From an uncultured Actinomycetes bacterium (GTDB lineage: Bacteria > Actinomycetota > Actinomycetes > Nanopelagicales > Nanopelagicaceae), in NCBI GenBank assembly GCA_903834705.1, contig CAILKF010000042.1:1-55990 (forward strand): a stretch of 55,990 nt of DNA. The letters are read 5' to 3'. Positions within the stretch are counted from its first letter, which is position 1. Each line of letters opens with the position of its first letter. Made by a program: the position numbers and the translations under genes. Positions 25,535-35,400 of this stretch are shown here, in pieces. The notes below the pieces were generated by a model that ran no database searches, was not told the origin of the DNA, and was given only the letters and a program-made list of their open reading frames with translations.

Positions 25535-26214
25535 ATTCTCGGTACATAGAAATTGAGAAGAATGTAAAGGCTGTTCGAGCACGAATCGAAAGTGCCAGCC
25601 AAAAAGTAAATCGCTCTTCGGCCGACGTGACACTCATTGCGGTGACGAAAACATATCCTGTCAGTGATGCAATGATCCTTTCTCAGCTAGGCATCTCGAA
25701 TTTTGGTGAAAATCGTAGTTCTGAAGGTGCAGCCAAAGCGGCTGAAATACAAGGTACTTGGCACTTCCAGGGACAAATACAGAGCAACAAAATTAAGCAA
25801 GTTCTCACGTGGGCAAATTCGATTCATTCGGTGGATGATTTACGGCATATTTCACTGATTAAGAAAGCTCTGCCGGATGATAAAAATATTTCAATATTTC
25901 TGCAGGTAGCCCTTGATGGTCAATTGCATCGTGGGGGAGTTTCTGAAGAAATATTGCCTTTACTGGCCGAAGAAGTGCTTTCCAGTGATGGTTTGATGCT
26001 CGAAGGTCTCATGGCCGTGGCTCCACTAGACCATGACCCTCACCGAGCATTTTCGGAGTTAGCTCGAATTCATAGTGTATTTAGCCAACAATTCCCGATG
26101 GCTACAAATCTCTCTGCTGGCATGAGTAATGATTTCGAAGTAGCCATTGAATATGGCGCGACACATCTGCGCATTGGCAGCTCAATCCTCGGAGTTCGGA
26201 CTAGCCCCCTGTAA
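25525..26214 (+). CDS. yggS: YggS-family PLP homeostasis protein
   Basis: A cytoplasmic PLP-binding TIM-barrel protein, 229 aa from TTG 25525. Key stretches are LIAVTKTYPVSDAM with the PLP lysine (about 36-49), FGENRSSEGAAKAA, WHFQGQIQSNKIKQV, SVDDLRH and LSAGMSNDFEVAIEYGATHLR near the end, with the phosphate-binding part IGSSILG. The frame opens at GTG 25501, but TTG 25525 gives the normal N terminus and only a 10-base overlap with pgeF. Confidence 0.9.
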   Translation: MDLDSRYIEIEKNVKAVRARIESASQKVNRSSADVTLIAVTKTYPVSDAMILSQLGISNFGENRSSEGAAKAAEIQGTWHFQGQIQSNKIKQVLTWANSIHSVDDLRHISLIKKALPDDKNISIFLQVALDGQLHRGGVSEEILPLLAEEVLSSDGLMLEGLMAVAPLDHDPHRAFSELARIHSVFSQQFPMATNLSAGMSNDFEVAIEYGATHLRIGSSILGVRTSPL

Positions 26215-26217
26215 AAT
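26212..26217 (+). promoter_or_regulatory. possible -10 element for leaderless sepF
   Basis: TAAAAT begins with the TAA stop of yggS and ends six bases before the sepF ATG at 26224, with no ribosome binding site between. A TANNNT hexamer at this distance is typical of leaderless actinobacterial transcripts. No clear -35 is visible. Confidence 0.35.
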
Positions 26218-26223
26218 TTCGGC

Positions 26224-26688
26224 ATGGCTAATGCAATGCGAAAAGTAGCGAACTATCTCGGACTCATGGAAGATCTTGAATTAGATTCTTCACAAGAAGT
26301 CCAACAACGTCCAACTGCTGTAAGAGTTCCTGATGTCAAGATTCGAACACGCGAACCACGTTCATCGACGTTAGCGCCAGCTCCTGCAATGGAATTAGAT
26401 TTGCCAGTGCTCGATCGCATCGTCACATTGCACCCACGTTTTTATAATGAGGCACGCAGCATCGGTGAGCATTACAGAATGGGCAACCCTGTAATCATGA
26501 ATCTCACCGACATGGAAGAAACGGAACGTAAACGGTTAGTAGATTTTGCAAGTGGTTTGGTTTTTGGTCATAACGGAACGATCGAGCGAGTAACCTCGAA
26601 AGTATTTTTGCTTTCACCAGCAAATATAAGAGTAAGCAACGAAGACAAAGCTAAAGCTGCTGAAGCAAGTTTCTTTAACCAAAGTTAA
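26224..26688 (+). CDS. sepF: SepF, membrane anchor for FtsZ
   Basis: A 154-aa SepF. The amphipathic N-terminal membrane-binding helix is AMRKVANYLGLMED (about 4-17), followed by a flexible proline-rich linker, then the SepF core DRIVTLHPRFYNEARSIGEH, VIMNLTDMEETERKRLVDFA and GTIERVTSKVFLLSP. SepF tethers the FtsZ C-terminal tail to the membrane in actinobacteria, which lack FtsA. The adjacent ftsZ tail is a fitting partner. Confidence 0.95.
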   Translation: MANAMRKVANYLGLMEDLELDSSQEVQQRPTAVRVPDVKIRTREPRSSTLAPAPAMELDLPVLDRIVTLHPRFYNEARSIGEHYRMGNPVIMNLTDMEETERKRLVDFASGLVFGHNGTIERVTSKVFLLSPANIRVSNEDKAKAAEASFFNQS

Positions 26689-26691
26689 GTT

Positions 26692-26976
26692 ATGCCGGGC
26701 ATTGGTGAGTTGCTTGTAACAGTTATGCGAATGTTTTTATTCGCACTTTTTGGAAGATTGATACTGGATTACATCCGAATGTTTGCGCGATCATGGCAAC
26801 CAAGAGGCGTCTTTCTATTTCTGGCAGAAGCGATTTATTCCATTACGGATAAACCCACTGCACTTGTTCGAAAATTTGTACCACCACTTCGATTGGGCTC
26901 TGTGAGCTTAGATCTTTCTTTCTTGGTGTTGTTTTTTGGTGTTCAATTGCTTATTCCACTTGCAGGTCGACTCTAA
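26692..26976 (+). CDS. YggT-family membrane protein
   Basis: A 94-aa protein with two membrane helices: LLVTVMRMFLFALFGRLILDYIRMF-type first helix (residues about 7-28) and LDLSFLVLFFGVQLLIPLAG (about 74-93). In between lie the family motif AIYSITDKPTALVRKFVPP and a Pro-rich turn. YggT has no firmly known biochemical role but sits with sepF in most actinobacteria. ATG 26692 follows the sepF stop by three bases. In relatives divIVA (wag31) comes next; here ileS on the other strand does. Confidence 0.88.
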   Translation: MPGIGELLVTVMRMFLFALFGRLILDYIRMFARSWQPRGVFLFLAEAIYSITDKPTALVRKFVPPLRLGSVSLDLSFLVLFFGVQLLIPLAGRL

Positions 26977-26982
26977 CAAACG

Positions 26983-27011
26983 CTAGTTGGCCAGATTGCT
27001 ACTAGTTTTTT
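26983..27011. terminator. possible bidirectional terminator between yggT and ileS
   Basis: CTAGT (26983-26987) and ACTAG (27001-27005) can pair, followed by six T (27006-27011) on the plus strand; on the minus strand the A-rich side gives TTTGTTAG. The stem is short. It is placed where the convergent yggT and ileS genes must both end. Confidence 0.4.
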
Positions 27012-30000
27012 ACAATGTGAGCGTTAAAGCCCAATTCGTTATCTCCGTGGGGAATATTCTCATCCCGCTTCATGGAAGTTGCGAGTACTTCGGCAGAAAT
27101 CTCGCTAGTCCCTGATTCAATAGCCTGAGCCACTTCGTTCGTTGAATTCCAGGTGACGGAGATGCGGTCACTAATCTCGAACCCATCTGTCTTCCTTTTT
27201 TCTTGCAAGAATCTAATCGCTTCTCGGACATTACCTTGGGCAATAAGGGCTGGGGATAGTTCGAGATCAATTGCAACGCTTTCTGCTTCATGACTTGCCA
27301 CAGTCCAGCCACTTTTAGGGACTTCAGTGACAATCAAATCTTCGATGCTGATATCCCATGCTTGATCTCCTGATGAGATGCTGGTGGCGGCATTTGCCCG
27401 AAGTGTTTGGACTAGTTGTGCCGCTGGTGCAAGAGCTATTGCTTTGGCAATGACTTGTACTTGTGCGCCGAATTTTGCGCCAAGGGTTTTGAAATTGGCT
27501 TTAATACTCACATCAACCAAATCTCCATGCGCACCTGCGATGTCTTCGAGTTCGATGACATTGAGTTCTTCTGCAATTTGCTCTTTCATTTCATTAGGAA
27601 GTTCTGCCCACCCAGCTGCTGAGATAAGAGCGCGTTGGAGTGGTTGGCGAACTTTCACTCCAGACTCTGCACGGGCTGCGCGACCTAACTCAACGATTCG
27701 CCGAGTTTGTGAAACTTGACTAGAGAGACGAATATCAATCGCAGGATCTTGTGCAATGGGAAAATCTGCCAAGTGCACTGATGCGGATGCGTTTACTTCA
27801 ACTGGGCGGATTAATTCTTGCCATACATGTTCAGATATAAATGGAACCATGGGTGCTAAGAGCAGAGTTAACGTGCGTAGCGACTCATGCAAAGTAGCAA
27901 GTGCACTTGGCTCTCCATCCCAGAAACGACGGCGTGAGCGACGGACGTACCAGTTCGATAAATCGTCAATGAATATCGCCAGCGCCTTGCCAGCGCGTTG
28001 AGTATCAAATTCGCTAAGGGCGGCATCAACTTCTTTGATCAAGACATTCAGATCGGAATTAATCCAGCGATCCATAAGTGGTCGTTGCGAGATTGGGGGA
28101 GCAGTTGTTAGGTCAAAATCTGCAGCCTTTGCATAAAGGGCTAAGAAAGAAACCGTGTTCCAGTACGTGAGGAGTGTTTTCCTTACAACATCGTTGATGA
28201 CTTCGTGACCAACGCGACGAGCGGCCCAGGGAGAGCCAGCAGCCAACATAAACCAACGAACTGCATCAGCACCGTGTTGATCCATAAGGGCTATCGGTTC
28301 AAGAGTATTTCCTAGATGCTTACTCATCTTGCGACCATCCTTATCAAGGATGTGTCCATGGCAGAGTACATTTTTATAAGAACTTTCATCAAAGACTAAA
28401 GTTCCAATTGTCATCAAGGTATAAAACCACCCACGAGTTTGATCGATGGCTTCACAAATAAAATCAGCAGGATATGCGGCCTTGAATTTTTCAACCGAAC
28501 CCTCTTGATGCGGATAACCCCACTGGGCAAATGGCATTGCACCTGAGTCGTACCAGCAATCGATTACCTCATTCACTCGAACCATCGCCGAACCACATTC
28601 TGCACATGGCCACGAAATATCATCGACAAAGGGTCTGTGAGGGTCGAGGTTGGAAAGTTCGGCACCCGCTAATTTCCCTAATTCATCAAGTGAACCAATA
28701 CAAATATCGTGTTTATTTTCGCATCGCCAAATTGGTAATGGAGTTCCCCAGTAGCGATTTCGCGATAAAGCCCAGTCAATGTTGTTTTTAAGCCAATCCC
28801 CATAACGTCCAGTCTTAATCGTTTCAGGATGCCAGTTAGTTTTTTCATTTTCGCGAATGAGGTCTGACTTAATTGCAGTTGTCCGGATGTACCACGAAGG
28901 TTGCGCGTAATACATTAAAGGCGTGTGGCAACGCCAACAGTGTGGATATTGATGCTCGTACGGCACGTGCTTGTAGAGCACTCCGTTAGAACGCAGTTGC
29001 TTAACTAGAACCTTGTCAGCATCCTTGAAGAACATTCCACCGATTAAATCTAATTCGGGTGAGAAAGTTCCGTCGGCAAGAACGGGATTAATTACTGGCA
29101 ATCCGTAAGCCCTACACACCTGTAGGTCGTCTGCTCCAAAAGCCGGGGATTGATGGACCAGCCCTGTTCCATCCTCCGTTGTTACATAATCTGCAAGGAC
29201 TGCAAAATGTGCATCTGGAATCTCAACAAGGTTAAGAGGAGCTTTATAAGTGGTGCGCTCAAATTCTGAACCTTGCATTTTCTTTACTATTTTCACATCG
29301 CCCTTGAGGAATCCCACGAGTGGTTCTGCCAAGACCAGTACTTCGGTTCCATCAGCGGTTGTTTCTTCGACCACGACGTAAGTAACTGTTGGATTGAGTG
29401 CGATCGCAGTATTGGAAACGAGAGTCCATGGGGTGGTCGTCCAAACAAGAAAACTCGCTCCAAGTTCGGCAAGGGGGCCGGAGGTTATTGGGAACCGAAC
29501 ATAGACAGATGGGTCAGTAACGCTTTCGTAGCCTTGTGCTAATTCATGATCGGATAATCCCGTTCCACAACGCGGGCAGTAAGGCGCAACGCGATGATCT
29601 TGGACAAGTAGGCCCTTGTTCCAAATTTGTTTTAAACTCCACCAAACACTTTCAACATATTCAGGCGACATCGTCCAGTAAGCCTGATCAAAATCCACCC
29701 AGAAACCCATGCGGTCGGTCATGGTGGTAAATGCGCCTACATGTCTTTGTACAGACTCTTTACATTTTTCATTAAATTGAGCAATGCCGAATTTTTCAAT
29801 GTCACCTTTTCCCGCGAATCCAAGTTCTTTTTCGACTGCAATTTCTACCGGTAAACCATGGCAATCCCAGCCGGCTTTTCGGGAAACGTATTTGCCTTTC
29901 ATAGTATGAAATCTCGGGAAAACATCTTTGAAAACGCGAGCTTCAATATGGTGCGTTCCGGGAGCGCCATTTGCGGTTGGAGGGCCTTCGTAAAAAGTCC

Positions 30001-30127
30001 ATGGTGTCGCCCCAGCGCGAGCTTCGAGAGATTTTTCAAAAATAGAGTGAGATCGCCAGAAATCTAGAATCGAGCGCTCCATGACTGGTAAGTCCACTTG
30101 GGCTGGTAGCGCGCGATAGTTGCTCAC
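27002..30127 (-). CDS. ileS: isoleucyl-tRNA synthetase (IleS2-like actinobacterial type)
   Basis: A 1041-aa class I synthetase. The HIGH box is in GAPGTHHIEARVFKD (about 54-68), the CP1 editing domain spans about 190-390 (VWTTTPWTLVSNTAIAL, EDGTGLVHQSPAFG), Cys pairs CPRC, CWRC and CAEC suggest zinc knuckles, and the second signature is DGRKMSKHLGNTLEP (about 601-615). It charges tRNA-Ile. The HHIEARVFKD and KMSKHLGN forms belong to the clade that includes mycobacterial IleS, distinct from E. coli IleS. The start is GTG 30127. It is alone on its strand, inserted where wag31 is normally found. Confidence 0.95.
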   Translation of the reverse strand: MSNYRALPAQVDLPVMERSILDFWRSHSIFEKSLEARAGATPWTFYEGPPTANGAPGTHHIEARVFKDVFPRFHTMKGKYVSRKAGWDCHGLPVEIAVEKELGFAGKGDIEKFGIAQFNEKCKESVQRHVGAFTTMTDRMGFWVDFDQAYWTMSPEYVESVWWSLKQIWNKGLLVQDHRVAPYCPRCGTGLSDHELAQGYESVTDPSVYVRFPITSGPLAELGASFLVWTTTPWTLVSNTAIALNPTVTYVVVEETTADGTEVLVLAEPLVGFLKGDVKIVKKMQGSEFERTTYKAPLNLVEIPDAHFAVLADYVTTEDGTGLVHQSPAFGADDLQVCRAYGLPVINPVLADGTFSPELDLIGGMFFKDADKVLVKQLRSNGVLYKHVPYEHQYPHCWRCHTPLMYYAQPSWYIRTTAIKSDLIRENEKTNWHPETIKTGRYGDWLKNNIDWALSRNRYWGTPLPIWRCENKHDICIGSLDELGKLAGAELSNLDPHRPFVDDISWPCAECGSAMVRVNEVIDCWYDSGAMPFAQWGYPHQEGSVEKFKAAYPADFICEAIDQTRGWFYTLMTIGTLVFDESSYKNVLCHGHILDKDGRKMSKHLGNTLEPIALMDQHGADAVRWFMLAAGSPWAARRVGHEVINDVVRKTLLTYWNTVSFLALYAKAADFDLTTAPPISQRPLMDRWINSDLNVLIKEVDAALSEFDTQRAGKALAIFIDDLSNWYVRRSRRRFWDGEPSALATLHESLRTLTLLLAPMVPFISEHVWQELIRPVEVNASASVHLADFPIAQDPAIDIRLSSQVSQTRRIVELGRAARAESGVKVRQPLQRALISAAGWAELPNEMKEQIAEELNVIELEDIAGAHGDLVDVSIKANFKTLGAKFGAQVQVIAKAIALAPAAQLVQTLRANAATSISSGDQAWDISIEDLIVTEVPKSGWTVASHEAESVAIDLELSPALIAQGNVREAIRFLQEKRKTDGFEISDRISVTWNSTNEVAQAIESGTSEISAEVLATSMKRDENIPHGDNELGFNAHIVKN

Positions 30128-30179
30128 TGGTGAACTCTATTCCATCGTGGCGGGAGTGGCATTTCAGTCAATATCGGCA

Positions 30180-30185
30180 TAGGGT
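30180..30185 (+). promoter_or_regulatory. possible -10 element for leaderless traR
   Basis: TAGGGT is followed by seven bases and then GTG 30193, with no ribosome binding site. This supports GTG 30193 over the GTG at 30130, which is only two bases from the divergent ileS start and leaves no promoter room. Confidence 0.4.
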
Positions 30186-30192
30186 GCGCGCC

Positions 30193-30957
30193 GTGGCCAC
30201 CAAAATCAAGAAGAAGCCAGCCTCGAAGAGCGCTGGAAAAAAAGTGAAGGCAAAAAAGGCAGAAAAGAAAAAACCTGCAAAGCCTGCGAAAAAAACCGCC
30301 AAGAAGGCAGTGAAGAAAGTTGCAAAAAAAGCGGTGAAGAAGGTTGTTAAAAAAGTAGCGAAGAAAGTTGCCCAGAAACCTGTAAAGAAAGTTGCCGAAA
30401 AGAAGCCTGCAGGTCGTCCTTTTCCTTCGAAAGCGGCGGTAGCGCCAGTTGCGACACCTACTCCTGCCGTTGTTGAAGAACGTCGTTTAGTGATGCCACC
30501 ACCACCGCGCCCATCCAAAGGTTTGAAAAAAGGTGTCCCTCTCAAACCAATTAAAGTTGCCCCAACGCCGGTTGTTGTATCTGAAAACGAAGCCCCATGG
30601 ACTGCGGCTGAGCTAAAAAGTATTCGCAGTGATATTTCGCAAGATCTACAACGCCTCAGAGCAGAGCTGGTTTCCGTAGAGCGTGAAATGGATGAACTAA
30701 TTCACGAATCCGGTGAAGGTGCTGGTGATGATCAAGCCGATGCAGGAACCAAAACTTTTGAGCGCGAACATGAAATGTCTCTCGTTATTAATGCTCGCGA
30801 TATGGTGCTACAGACTGAGCGCGCACTCGAGAGAATCGACCAGAAACGTTACGGTCAGTGTGAAGAATGTGGAAACTCCATAGGAAAAGCGCGCTTGCAA
30901 GTATTCCCTCGCGCAACCCTGTGCATGATCTGCAAACAGAAGGAAGAACGGCGTTAA
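30193..30957 (+). CDS. TraR/DksA C4 zinc-finger protein with histone H1-like lysine tail
   Basis: From GTG 30193 the product is 254 aa. The first 75 residues or so are Lys/Ala/Val-rich with repeated KKVAKK and KKAVKK units (DNA 30286-30405), then a proline-rich linker, a coiled coil (DLQRLRAELVSVEREMDELI) and a C-terminal DksA/TraR zinc finger CEEC-x17-CMIC. DksA-type proteins bind the RNA polymerase secondary channel; basic tails of this kind bind DNA. Actinobacterial relatives before lspA also have basic tails, so this is a lineage trait. The precise role is unknown. Confidence 0.85.
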   Translation: MATKIKKKPASKSAGKKVKAKKAEKKKPAKPAKKTAKKAVKKVAKKAVKKVVKKVAKKVAQKPVKKVAEKKPAGRPFPSKAAVAPVATPTPAVVEERRLVMPPPPRPSKGLKKGVPLKPIKVAPTPVVVSENEAPWTAAELKSIRSDISQDLQRLRAELVSVEREMDELIHESGEGAGDDQADAGTKTFEREHEMSLVINARDMVLQTERALERIDQKRYGQCEECGNSIGKARLQVFPRATLCMICKQKEERR

Positions 30958-30959
30958 TT

Positions 30960-31481
30960 TTGGGTGCCTCTTGGCCCATAGTGCGCAGAGTTGCAATTAC
31001 AGCCTGGGTAGTGTGGCTTTGTGATCTGCTCAGCAAGACTGTGGTTTTACATTTTCTCGAAGGCAAGAGTTCACAGCATCTCTTAGGTTCATTCTTGCAA
31101 CTCAATCTCACCCGAAATTCTGGAGCCGCATTTAGTTTTGCTCCTGGAGGAACGGTTTTCCTGACCAGTTTTGCACTCATTGTTGTGGCAGTAATTATCT
31201 TTGTGATGGGTAAAGTGAAATCGAACTGGTGGGCTATCACATTGGGTTTGGTTTTAGGGGGAACGCTAGGAAATCTCACCGATCGGATTTTCCGTGGAAA
31301 CCCTTTAAAGGGTGAGGTAATTGACTGGATTCAGTTACCCATGTGGCCGGTTTTCAACCTGGCGGACTCGGCTATTGTTATTGCTGCGGTGTTTGCGGTG
31401 GTTCTGTCATTTAAGAATATTTCCCCTACTTCACCGCCAACCATGAATGACGACGATAAAGAGAGCCATGATGGCGCGTGA
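30960..31481 (+). CDS. lspA: lipoprotein signal peptidase LspA
   Basis: A four-helix inner-membrane aspartic peptidase that cleaves prolipoprotein signal peptides after Lgt action. Motifs are LTRNSGAAFSF, LGGTLGNLTDRIFRG with the first catalytic Asp, GEVIDWI and WPVFNLADSAIV with the second Asp. The frame continues far upstream inside traR; TTG 30960, three bases after the traR stop (173 aa), or GTG 30981 are reasonable starts. The end overlaps rluD by 14 bases. Its substrate-making partner lgt is also in this window. Confidence 0.93.
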   Translation: MGASWPIVRRVAITAWVVWLCDLLSKTVVLHFLEGKSSQHLLGSFLQLNLTRNSGAAFSFAPGGTVFLTSFALIVVAVIIFVMGKVKSNWWAITLGLVLGGTLGNLTDRIFRGNPLKGEVIDWIQLPMWPVFNLADSAIVIAAVFAVVLSFKNISPTSPPTMNDDDKESHDGA

Positions 31482-32409
31482 GTTAAGAACATTAGTAGTG
31501 CCAGAAGGTGTCGAAGGCGAGCGAGTTGATAGCGCTCTCACACGAGTATTAGGCCTTTCGAGAACAGCAGTAGTTCGCCTACTTGAAAATGATGAAATTA
31601 GGAGTCAAGGGTCACCCATGACAAAGTCTGATCGAGTTCTGGGTGGTCAAGTCATTGAAATATTGATGCCTGATACAACAATTCAGGAAGCAGTTCCAGC
31701 CACACCCTTGCAAGGACTTTCTATTATTTACGATGACGATGCAATTGTTGTTATTGATAAGCCTGTTGGTTGCGCAGCGCATCCAAGTCCTGGATGGACC
31801 GGGCCAACTGTTATCGGCGCACTCGCTGCTGCAGGTTACTCAATTTCAACAAGTGGAGCGCCAGAGCGTGCAGGAATTGTTCATCGTCTAGATGTTGGTA
31901 CTACTGGTCTCATGATTGTCGCAAAGACCGACCGTGCGTACACGGTACTGAAAGATGCTTTTAGAAATAGAGAAGTTGAAAAGGTTTATCACGCTCTTGT
32001 GCAGGGACATATGGATCCGTCGACGGGAACAATTGATGCACCGATTGATCGCCACCCTAAAGAAGATTACAGATTTGCCGTTGTTGCCGATGGCAAAATG
32101 AGTATTACTCACTATGAAGTCATCGAGTATTACCGCGGTGTTTCTCTAGTGAAGGTCGAGTTAGAAACTGGACGCACTCATCAGATTCGAGTTCATTTCT
32201 CAGCTCTTCGCCATCCACTTGTTGGGGATATGACCTACGGAGCCGATCCAACTCTGGCAGCAAGATTAGAGATTTCACGTCCATGGTTGCATGCACTCGA
32301 ATTGCGATTTAAACATCCCATCACTGGCGACCTGTTGGACCTGCGAACCCCTTACCCAGCTGACTTGGTTCGGGCCTTGGCGTTGCTTGACTCCGCAGTA
32401 CTGCCCTAG
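31468..32409 (+). CDS. rluD: RluD-family rRNA pseudouridine synthase
   Basis: A 313-aa protein: an S4-like N-terminal domain (EGERVDSALTRVLGLSRTAV) and a catalytic domain with GIVHRLDVGTTGLMIVAKT, whose HRLD holds the catalytic Asp, then ETGRTHQIRVHFSALRHPLV. RluD relatives modify helix 69 uridines of 23S rRNA; site choice is not provable here. ATG 31468 after AAAGAGAG is chosen over the upstream ATG 31447, which would overlap lspA more; ATG 31471 is also possible. Confidence 0.92.
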   Translation: MMARELRTLVVPEGVEGERVDSALTRVLGLSRTAVVRLLENDEIRSQGSPMTKSDRVLGGQVIEILMPDTTIQEAVPATPLQGLSIIYDDDAIVVIDKPVGCAAHPSPGWTGPTVIGALAAAGYSISTSGAPERAGIVHRLDVGTTGLMIVAKTDRAYTVLKDAFRNREVEKVYHALVQGHMDPSTGTIDAPIDRHPKEDYRFAVVADGKMSITHYEVIEYYRGVSLVKVELETGRTHQIRVHFSALRHPLVGDMTYGADPTLAARLEISRPWLHALELRFKHPITGDLLDLRTPYPADLVRALALLDSAVLP

Positions 32410-32413
32410 GGAC

Positions 32414-32419
32414 TAGTCT
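32414..32419 (+). promoter_or_regulatory. possible -10 element for leaderless dnaE1
   Basis: TAGTCT stands eight bases before GTG 32428, without a ribosome binding site. No -35 at normal spacing (a TTGACT at 32387 is 21 bases away). Confidence 0.3.
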
Positions 32420-32427
32420 CACCAGCC

Positions 32428-35400
32428 GTGGACTCATTTGCGCACCTTCATGTACACACCGAGTATTCAATGCTCGACGGTGCCGCGCGCGTAGGTGATT
32501 TAGTAGCCGAAGTAGCTAGACAAGAAATGCCGGCAATTGCCATGACAGACCATGGAAATGTATTTGGCGCATTTGATTTCTACAAGCAAGCCAAAAAAGT
32601 TGGCGTAAAGCCAATCATTGGAATTGAAGCATACGTTGCCCCGGAATCTCGATTTGATAAGCGACGAGTTAAGTGGGCCGAAGGCGGAGACGATGATGTT
32701 TCCGGAGGTGGCGCATATACGCATATGACTTTGCTTGCAGAAAACAATGAAGGTTTAGCCAACTTATTCAGACTTTCATCGCTGGCGTCACTCGAAGGTT
32801 ATTACTACAAACCTCGAATGGATCGCGAACTATTGGCTAAGTACGGCAAAGGAATTATTGCAACTACTGGTTGCCCAGGTGGGGAAGTACAAACTCGTCT
32901 GCGCATGGGTGCGTACAAAGAGGCGGTCCGCGCGGCGAGTGAGTTGCGCGATATTTTCGGCGCCGAAAACTTCTACTTAGAAATTATGGATCATGGGATT
33001 GAGATAGAAAGTCGCGTAAAAGCTGATTTACTTAAATTGGGCAAAGAGTTGAACCTTCCGCTTTTGGCCACAAATGATTTGCACTATACATATTTAGAGG
33101 ATGCGGCGGCCCATGAAGTTCTCCTGTGTGTGCAGTCGGGGTCCATTTTGGCAGATCCTAAGCGATTCAAATTCGATAATAATCAGTTCTATCTTAAGTC
33201 TGCAACAGAGATGCGCGAACTTTTCAAAGAGATACCTGAAAGTTGCGACAACACACTATTGATAGCCGAACGTTGCAATGTGACTCTGCGAGAAGGCGAA
33301 AATCTGCTTCCGAAATTTTCCGTGCCAGAATCTGAAACCGAAGACAGTTGGTTAAGAAAAGAATCACAAAGAGGATTAGCGGAGAAAATTTCCGGAGCCA
33401 TTCCAAACCAATACCAAGAGCGCTTGTCATATGAACTCGATGTCATGATAAAAATGGGATTCCCCGGCTATTTCCTTGTTGTTGCCGACTTAGTAAGCCA
33501 CGCTAAACGACAAGGTATTCGTGTTGGCCCGGGTCGAGGTTCGGCTGCAGGCTCTCTTGTTTCCTATGCACTTGGAATAACTGCATTGGATCCAATTGAA
33601 CACGGTTTACTTTTTGAGCGATTCCTCAATCCAGAACGTATCTCTATGCCCGATATTGATCTCGATTTTGATGAGCGTCGGCGCTCGGAAATGATTCGAT
33701 ACGCCACAGAAAAATATGGCGAAGACCGTGTGGCTCAAATTATTACGTACGGAACCATTAAATCAAAACAATCTATTAAGGATTCAACTCGAGTACTCGG
33801 CTATCCATACGCTATAGGTGAGAAGTTAACCAAGGCGCTCCCACCAGCAATTATGGGTAAAGACATTTCCCTTTCAGGAATTTTTGATGTTAAGAATGAG
33901 CGCTATGACGAGGCTAGTGAATTCAGAACTCTTTACGAAACAGATCCTGATTCAAAAAAGGTTGTAGATACTGCTCGCGGTCTTGAAGGCTTAAAGCGTC
34001 AATGGGGTGTACATGCTGCGGGAGTTATTCTCTCCAAAGAACCTTTACTTGACGTAATCCCAATTCATCGGCGAGAAGCAGATGGAGCGATCATCACCCA
34101 GTTCGATATGGGTGCATGCGAGGCCACTGGTTTGTTAAAGATGGATTTTCTTGGGCTCCGAAATCTTTCGGTGCTTGATGACTGTCTGCTCAACATTAAA
34201 TCAAATTGCAATCAAGAAGTAGTCTTGGAAACTCTGACGCTAGATGATCAAAAGACTTTTGCTTTGCTGGGGCGTGGAGATACGTTGGGAGTATTTCAGC
34301 TAGACGGTGGGCCGATGCGTGCACTTTTGCGTTCAATGGCACCCGATTCTTTCGCCGACATTTCGGCAGTTATCGCTCTTTATCGACCAGGCCCAATGGG
34401 TGAGAACGCGCACAATAACTACGCTGATCGTAAAAATAATCGCAAACCGGTTGTTTCGATTCATCCTGAGCTTTCGGTTCCACTCGAAGAAATTCTGGGT
34501 GATACCTATGGACTAATTGTGTATCAGGAACAAGTAATGGCGATTGCCCAAAAAGTTGCTGGTTTTTCACTTGGCCGTGCAGATTTATTAAGAAAAGCGA
34601 TGGGTAAGAAAGATCGTGAAATTCTGGATAAAGAGTACGTTCATTTCGAAGCAGGGATGAAGAGCAATGGGTTTAGCGTGGGTGCGATCGCCGAGTTATG
34701 GAAAACGCTGATTCCGTTTTCTGATTATGCGTTCAATAGAGCTCACAGTGCAGGCTACGGAGTTGTTTCTTATTGGACCGCCTACCTCAAAGCAAATTAT
34801 CCAACTGAATATATGGCGGCCCTGCTAACTAGCGTCCGTGACGATAAAGATAAGTCTGCTCTTTATCTCAGCGAATGTAGGCGAATGGGAATACGCGTTC
34901 TGCCTCCAGATGTTAATGAGTCCGATGCGGAGTACACGCCTCGCGGTAAAGATATTCGATTCGGTTTGGCTGCCATTCGCAACGTGGGTGAAGGTGTTGT
35001 GGCGTCAATTAAGAAATCTCGCTTGGAAAAGGGTAACTTCACTTCCTTTGGTGACTTTTTAGCAAAAGTTGATGTGCAGGTTTGCAACAAGAAGACTATT
35101 GAATCGCTTATAAAAGCTGGAGCCTTTGATTCGTTCTCGGTTTCACGTAAGGGTTTAATGGCCGTTCACTTAGAAGCAATTGATTCAATCATAGAAACAA
35201 AGAGGGCAGAAGCGGTTGGACAGTTCGATCTCTTCGGGGGAGAAACGTCAACTTCGGTTTCAGGATTAGATATAGAGATTCCTCCCGGAGAATGGGATAA
35301 AGCGCTATTACTCAGTTATGAAAGAGAAATGCTCGGGCTTTATGTTTCAGATCACCCACTTTTAGGTGTCGAACATGTTCTACGTTCTTCCACGGATATG

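Noticed and set aside
30286-30405. Tandem DNA repeat as a mobile or CRISPR-like element
   Set aside because: Units are irregular and encode a Lys-rich protein tail; there are no constant repeats with unique spacers.
30168-30545. Phe-rich 125-aa open frame on the minus strand
   Set aside because: It is the reverse of the Lys-rich codons (AAG/AAA) in the traR gene, a compositional shadow.
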